Origin: Tistrella mobilis
GTDB taxonomy: Bacteria > Pseudomonadota > Alphaproteobacteria > Tistrellales > Tistrellaceae
Length of the DNA: 64,000 nucleotides
NCBI RefSeq assembly: GCF_041468085.1
Contig: NZ_CP121017.1
Coordinates: 2,669,676 to 2,733,675 of the forward strand
Reading direction: 5' to 3'
Shown here one piece after another: positions 60,815-64,000 of this stretch; the first letter of the stretch is position 1, and each line of letters starts with the position of its first letter. A program made the position numbers and the translations under genes. Under the pieces are notes generated by a model. It searched no databases and was not told the DNA's origin. It was given only the letters and a program-made list of their open reading frames with translations.

Positions 60815-61663
60815 TCAGTCTTCCGTCGCGGTCGCGTCGTTCGACCGCGGCTGTTCGGCGTCGAGCCAGCGGTATCCGAAGCCCGGATAATTCTCGATCT
60901 GGCCGAAATCAGGGTCCAGATCACGGAATTTCTGTCGGATGCGCTTAATGAAGGTGCGGACGTTGGACCGATAACCTTCCGACCCGTCGCCGGCCATGAA
61001 CCCGGCGCCATGGACCAGGTCGTAAAGGTCGCGATAGCGGACGTCGAGCCCGGCGCGTTCCACCATATGCAGCACCATGCGGAATTCCGTCACGGTGAGC
61101 GGAACCTCCTGGCCCCGCCAATAGGCCCGGTGGGTCTCGACCCTGAGTTCGATCTCGCCATTGCGGAGCACGTCGGATGCGGCACCGGCATCGGCCTGAG
61201 TGCCGGCCGTCTCACCGGTCTGGCCCTGGGCTGCGGCTTCGGCCCGGCGCTTCTGCCCGCCCAGGATCAGTTCGATGCGCCGGCGCAGGATCGAAAAGCT
61301 GCGCGACTTCTCGACGAAGTCCACCGCACCGCTGGTCAGGGCCGCTTCCTCGTAGATCTGATCCGAGAGCACGGTCAGGAAGATCACAGGGATTTCGCAG
61401 CCATCGGCACGCAGGCGGCGCAGCACCTCGATGCCGTTCATCTCGGGCATCTTCCAGTCGAGCAGGATCAGCCCCGGCGCCTCGCCTTCGGCGAGGTAGG
61501 ACAGGAAGCCGGGACCGCTTGGAAAATCGGCGACGGCGAAGCCCGCATCGACGAGATTCTGGGCAATCGACTCCCGGAAGAGGTCGTCATCGTCAACGAT
61601 CGCGACATGCAGATGATCCGCGCGGGTGGTTCCCGCCATGCCGTGTTCAGCTTCGTCCGCCAT
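60815..61663 (-). CDS. OmpR-family response regulator
   Basis: 282 residues from ATG 61663. The receiver domain has HVAIVDDDDLFRES, phospho-acceptor Asp in ILLDWKMPEMNGIEV, the switch Thr in VIFLTVLSD and Lys in FVEKSRS. A 50-residue Gly/Ala-rich linker precedes an OmpR winged helix (VPLTVTEFRMVLHMVERAG...YRSNVRTFIKRIRQKFRDLD...GFGYRW). It overlaps the lipoprotein gene by 17 bases and is followed by the kinase gene. Confidence 0.93.
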   Translation of the reverse strand: MADEAEHGMAGTTRADHLHVAIVDDDDLFRESIAQNLVDAGFAVADFPSGPGFLSYLAEGEAPGLILLDWKMPEMNGIEVLRRLRADGCEIPVIFLTVLSDQIYEEAALTSGAVDFVEKSRSFSILRRRIELILGGQKRRAEAAAQGQTGETAGTQADAGAASDVLRNGEIELRVETHRAYWRGQEVPLTVTEFRMVLHMVERAGLDVRYRDLYDLVHGAGFMAGDGSEGYRSNVRTFIKRIRQKFRDLDPDFGQIENYPGFGYRWLDAEQPRSNDATATED

Positions 61664-62249
61664 TCCGGTTCCTTGCTCTGATGTCGGCGAGACAGGCCTT
61701 GCGCGCCTTCTCGGTATCCTCGGCCCCACGGACCGCGAGCGTCACCACCCGCAATTCCTGTGACGTGATGTCCAGATAGAAAAACAGATCGGCTGCACAA
61801 GATCCGGTGCGGTATTGCCAGACGGTCGCAGGCGGTTCTTCGGCCACCGACACCGGTCCGCCCAGCAGGGCACGCACGCGCTCGGGCGGCAGGCCCCGCA
61901 AATCGTCCGGTCCGACATCGGGCACAACCGGGGTCAAAAGGGCCTGCTGGCTTTCGCCGGCAGTCTCCCGGCTGCCGGAGACGGGCTGTGCCTGGGCCGC
62001 CGGCGTGCTGTCCGGCTTCGGAGGCGGCGGGGCCGGCTTTTCCTGCGGGGTCAACAGGACGCCGTTATACATGCCGGCAGCTGCCATCAGCCGCGGATCG
62101 TGCGCGGGACCCGGCTGCGCCGTCATAGCCGTTGACGCGATCGGCGCGGATCTTGGCGCCGCGCATGCGGACAACGTAAGAGCGGCCGCAAACACTGCCG
62201 CGACTGCTGCGCGGCGCCGTGCCCGGCGCTCGACGGAGGATGCCGTCAC
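61647..62249 (-). CDS. Predicted lipoprotein upstream of the two-component system
   Basis: A 200-residue protein with GTG start and a lipobox LTLSAC|A near residue 29, so likely lipid-anchored. A proline-rich stretch (KPAPPPPKP) is followed by a C-terminal domain GLPPERVRALLGGPVSVAEEPPATVWQYRTGSCAADLFFYLD, resembling the SmpA/OmlA-type small lipoprotein fold. Its overlap with the response-regulator start suggests it is part of the same operon, perhaps as an envelope sensor. Confidence 0.78.
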   Translation of the reverse strand: MTASSVERRARRRAAVAAVFAAALTLSACAAPRSAPIASTAMTAQPGPAHDPRLMAAAGMYNGVLLTPQEKPAPPPPKPDSTPAAQAQPVSGSRETAGESQQALLTPVVPDVGPDDLRGLPPERVRALLGGPVSVAEEPPATVWQYRTGSCAADLFFYLDITSQELRVVTLAVRGAEDTEKARKACLADIRARNRNGGRS

Positions 62250-62696
62250 CTCAGCCTCTCGATCCAGGAACCTGGTCTCGCCCGACCGGCTCCAATTTTC
62301 TGGTTCTCTTATTTATCGTCCTGGTCGTCGGTCGAACGCTGACATTGCAACTTGCAGCGTCGACGCGGGTTGTATTCTAGCCGAAGTGCCCGAGGATGGA
62401 ACAGTCAAGGTTGCGGGCTACCGCGCATTTGCTTTGCAGCGCATGCAATGCAATCGGGGCATCCGTCCCAAAATGCGCCATGCTCATATATTGAAACGCC
62501 GCGTCCGAATACTCGGCGTCACGATACAACATGTCACGGCAGCGGTCCGTGACGTAAATCAGCGACCGTTTGCCACAAGTTTGCCGCGTGCGGCGCCACA
62601 CGGGATTTCACATAGTGTCGGTCAAGCCGCGACCGCACCCAAGGTCGTCGCGGTCGGAACCGGACCCGCATCCGGTTTCCGCTCAGGAGACTTCAC
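62250..62696. other. Divergent intergenic region with an inverted repeat
   Basis: No gene. A 7-bp inverted repeat GTCACGG-N7-CCGTGAC lies at 62533-62553, about 145 bases before the plus-strand gene. The sequence around 62280-62320 is unusually AT-rich and is the likely promoter area for the minus-strand lipoprotein/two-component operon. Confidence 0.55.
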
Positions 62697-63185
62697 ATGG
62701 CGACTCTTCGCTACACAGTGTTGCCGGCCGTGTCAGCCGCCGCTCTTCTCGCCTTCGTTGCCACGCCGTCCTGGCAGAGCGCGACCACGGGGGCATCGTC
62801 GACTTTGATTCGCCCGGCGGCCGCCGCCGCACTGGAAGCGCCGCGCAAGGCGGATATCGTGACCGATGACTCGATGGCGCAACATGATCCCGCCCTGATG
62901 CGCCTGGTCGGGGAACTTCGTGCCCGCCACGAGCTGGACCGGCCGGATCCGGCGGGAGCTGCGGCAGGCCCGGCCATGACGTCGACCGCGGGCGACGCGC
63001 CCCCGGCCACCGCGACCACGCCTGTCCGTGAGGCGACGGTTCCGCAGGCCGCAGCCCCGCAGGGGCCGGCAACGCCGCGGCCGGCGACAGCCGCAGCTGA
63101 GCCGGGGCTGGGGGAACGACTTCTCTCCGCCATTGGCGACCTCTTCGATGGTGAGGGTGAGGACCAGCCCCGAACCGCCAACTGA
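62697..63185 (+). CDS. Hypothetical secreted protein, Ala/Pro-rich
   Basis: A 162-residue protein with an N-terminal signal-like segment (VLPAVSAAALLAFVATPSW) and a probable cleavage site after the Ala-rich IRPAAAAALEA. The body is low-complexity (Ala/Pro/Thr) and ends with a short helix GLGERLLSAIGDLFDGEGEDQ. AGGAGA lies about 7 bases before the ATG, which supports the start. No family recognised. Confidence 0.65.
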   Translation: MATLRYTVLPAVSAAALLAFVATPSWQSATTGASSTLIRPAAAAALEAPRKADIVTDDSMAQHDPALMRLVGELRARHELDRPDPAGAAAGPAMTSTAGDAPPATATTPVREATVPQAAAPQGPATPRPATAAAEPGLGERLLSAIGDLFDGEGEDQPRTAN

Positions 63186-63709
63186 CCGAATTGGTTCCCA
63201 GGGGATCGCCAATTTTCGCGACCGCCGGGAACAGCCAGAACATCCGTCCGGGGTGAAGCCCGTTCCGGTGGCGGGGGCCATGCCGGAAGCGCGGACGGAT
63301 GCGGCCCCCGCACTCCACGGACCAAGCCAGTGCTGACCGATCCAAAACTTTCGGGTGGAAGCCGTATCACCGTCACCGGTGCTGCGGTTTCCACCCGGGC
63401 TTTTCCGGATCGCCCGGCCACCGGAGCCGTCCTGGAGTCCACCCCATCTGGTACGGAACCGCTGCCCCATGGCCCTGCCGCCCGCCACGATCCATCAGGT
63501 GCTGCCAGGACGCCGGGCCGCCCGGCTGCGTCTCGTGCCGGCACCCGTGCAGGGCGGCGGACCATCGCGGGCGCTGGTCTCGATCAGCTGGAGCACGGTG
63601 CGCGGACGCTGGACGCTCTCGGCCGGTATCGCCCTGCGCAACGGCCCGGGGGCGGCCGCCCATCGCGCCCGCCCCTTTCCGGCACCGCTGATCTGGGCCT
63701 TCCTGCGGG
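63186..63709. other. Region between secreted hypothetical gene and pdeM
   Basis: Apart from the terminator-like hairpin, this 524-base stretch contains only weakly supported reading frames. The best is the small frame at 63469-63735, which overlaps the end of pdeM. Confidence 0.4.
63352..63406 (+). terminator. Terminator-like long hairpin
   Basis: CGGGTGGAAGCCG (63352-63364) pairs with CGGTTTCCACCCG (63385-63397), one G-U pair, 20-base loop, followed by GGCTTTTCC. It may end the transcript from the 62697 gene, 170 bases downstream of its stop. Confidence 0.4.
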
Positions 63710-63735
63710 TCAGGCTTCGTCCGCGCCGATGGTGA
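63469..63735 (+). CDS. Doubtful small hypothetical protein
   Basis: An 88-residue frame from ATG 63469 that runs 26 bases into the convergent pdeM 3' end. Composition is Arg/Pro/Ala-rich with a middle stretch SRALVSISWSTVRGRWTLSAGIAL that could form strands. No family is recognised and no strong ribosome-binding site is seen, so this may be a non-coding frame. Confidence 0.25.
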   Translation: MALPPATIHQVLPGRRAARLRLVPAPVQGGGPSRALVSISWSTVRGRWTLSAGIALRNGPGAAAHRARPFPAPLIWAFLRVRLRPRRW

Positions 63736-64000
63736 TGCCCGATACGGCGCCCTGCGCCGCCCGGCCCGATGACGGCCGGTGCCCGCCCACCCGCGGCTGA
63801 TCCGGATCGAGCCGCGCCGACGGCAGGCGATGCACCGTGCTCTCGCCCAGCGCCCAGACATCGAACCCGCCGGCAAAAAGCCGCGCGACGGCCGGGTCCA
63901 GCGCATTCAGCCCACCGGTATAGGCCCCGAAGGCCGGCAGGACCAGCCGGTTGCGGCCGCAGGGTGCCCGCCCGCCGGCGAAGCAGCGCCGCGACAGCCG
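63710..64000 (-). CDS. pdeM: Ligase-associated DNA damage response endonuclease PdeM, C-terminal part (partial)
   Basis: A minus-strand frame enters from the window edge and ends with TGA at 63710-63712, giving 96 residues. RLSRRCFAGG...RNRLVLPAFGAYTGGLNALDPAVARLF matches the conserved C-terminal part of PdeM metallophosphoesterases, which are encoded with ligD-type ATP-dependent DNA ligase and an associated helicase (Lhr). The catalytic metal-binding domain lies outside the window. The tail after LGESTVHRLP is longer than usual and low-complexity. Confidence 0.8.
   Translation of the reverse strand, partial: RLSRRCFAGGRAPCGRNRLVLPAFGAYTGGLNALDPAVARLFAGGFDVWALGESTVHRLPSARLDPDQPRVGGHRPSSGRAAQGAVSGITIGADEA

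Noticed and set aside
63330-63800. 156-codon plus-strand frame near the window end
   Set aside because: Low-complexity Arg/Pro/Gly composition and extensive overlap with the convergent pdeM coding end.

Overview
The window is a very GC-rich bacterial chromosome segment with tightly packed genes, many ATGA/TGATG stop-start overlaps and frequent GTG starts. An FNR-type regulator with a C-X2-C-X7-C cluster, the C4-pathway 5-aminolevulinate synthase (hemA), two LIV-type transporters with alphaproteobacterial-style accessories, an NrtR-like 'NAD regulator' and the ligase-associated endonuclease PdeM point to an alphaproteobacterium of the Rhodospirillales/Tistrella type. This placement is inferred from gene content, not from a marker gene.

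Layout. 1-337: tail of a DEAD-box helicase and its terminator. 557-8202: a sigma-54 transport module on the minus strand. An enhancer-binding protein (6670-8202) is followed by three perfect GTCCGG-N4-CCGGAC palindromes, a -24/-12 promoter, then a periplasmic binding protein, livG, livF, livH and livM-type genes and a co-transcribed alpha/beta hydrolase. 8342-12328: a secreted esterase, a benzoylformate-decarboxylase-like ThDP enzyme and flavohemoglobin. 12588-19032: an envelope-glycan cluster of four glycosyltransferases, a histidine phosphatase and a NodB-like deacetylase. 19213-25880: a small membrane protein and an oligopeptide-type ABC importer. 25965-27912: an FNR-family regulator divergent from uppP, with an FNR box between them.

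28131-38920 looks like a catabolic island: two enoyl-CoA hydratase family enzymes, a creatininase-family amidohydrolase, a luciferase-like flavin monooxygenase, an acyl-CoA ligase, a RibB with a cysteine-less GTP-cyclohydrolase-like domain, a flavin reductase, an MFS transporter and AraC and Lrp regulators. The flavin genes together make a plausible FMN supply, FMN reduction and FMNH2-dependent monooxygenase unit.

39127-50532: dusA, azlCD, a DUF1835 protein, a second complete LIV transporter (livHMGF, a DUF6867-type membrane protein, livK), a small conserved protein and hemA. 50873-56656: the oddest part of the window. An 881-residue ABC-exporter-like protein has every ATPase motif altered and a roughly 330-residue insertion in its nucleotide-binding domain. 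Downstream is a stand-alone cyclic-nucleotide-binding protein, and a divergent autotransporter-like outer-membrane protein lies on the other side. 56700-64000: an NrtR-like regulator, a Bax-like glucosaminidase, small envelope proteins, a lipoprotein, a two-component system and the tail of pdeM.

Regulatory structure visible by eye includes the sigma-54 module, intercistronic hairpins after two binding-protein genes, several rho-independent terminators, tandem repeats upstream of hemA, and a related 14-bp tandem repeat (core TTCAGGYCC) in two intergenic regions about 10 kb apart. No rRNA, tRNA, CRISPR array, insertion sequence or prophage was recognised.
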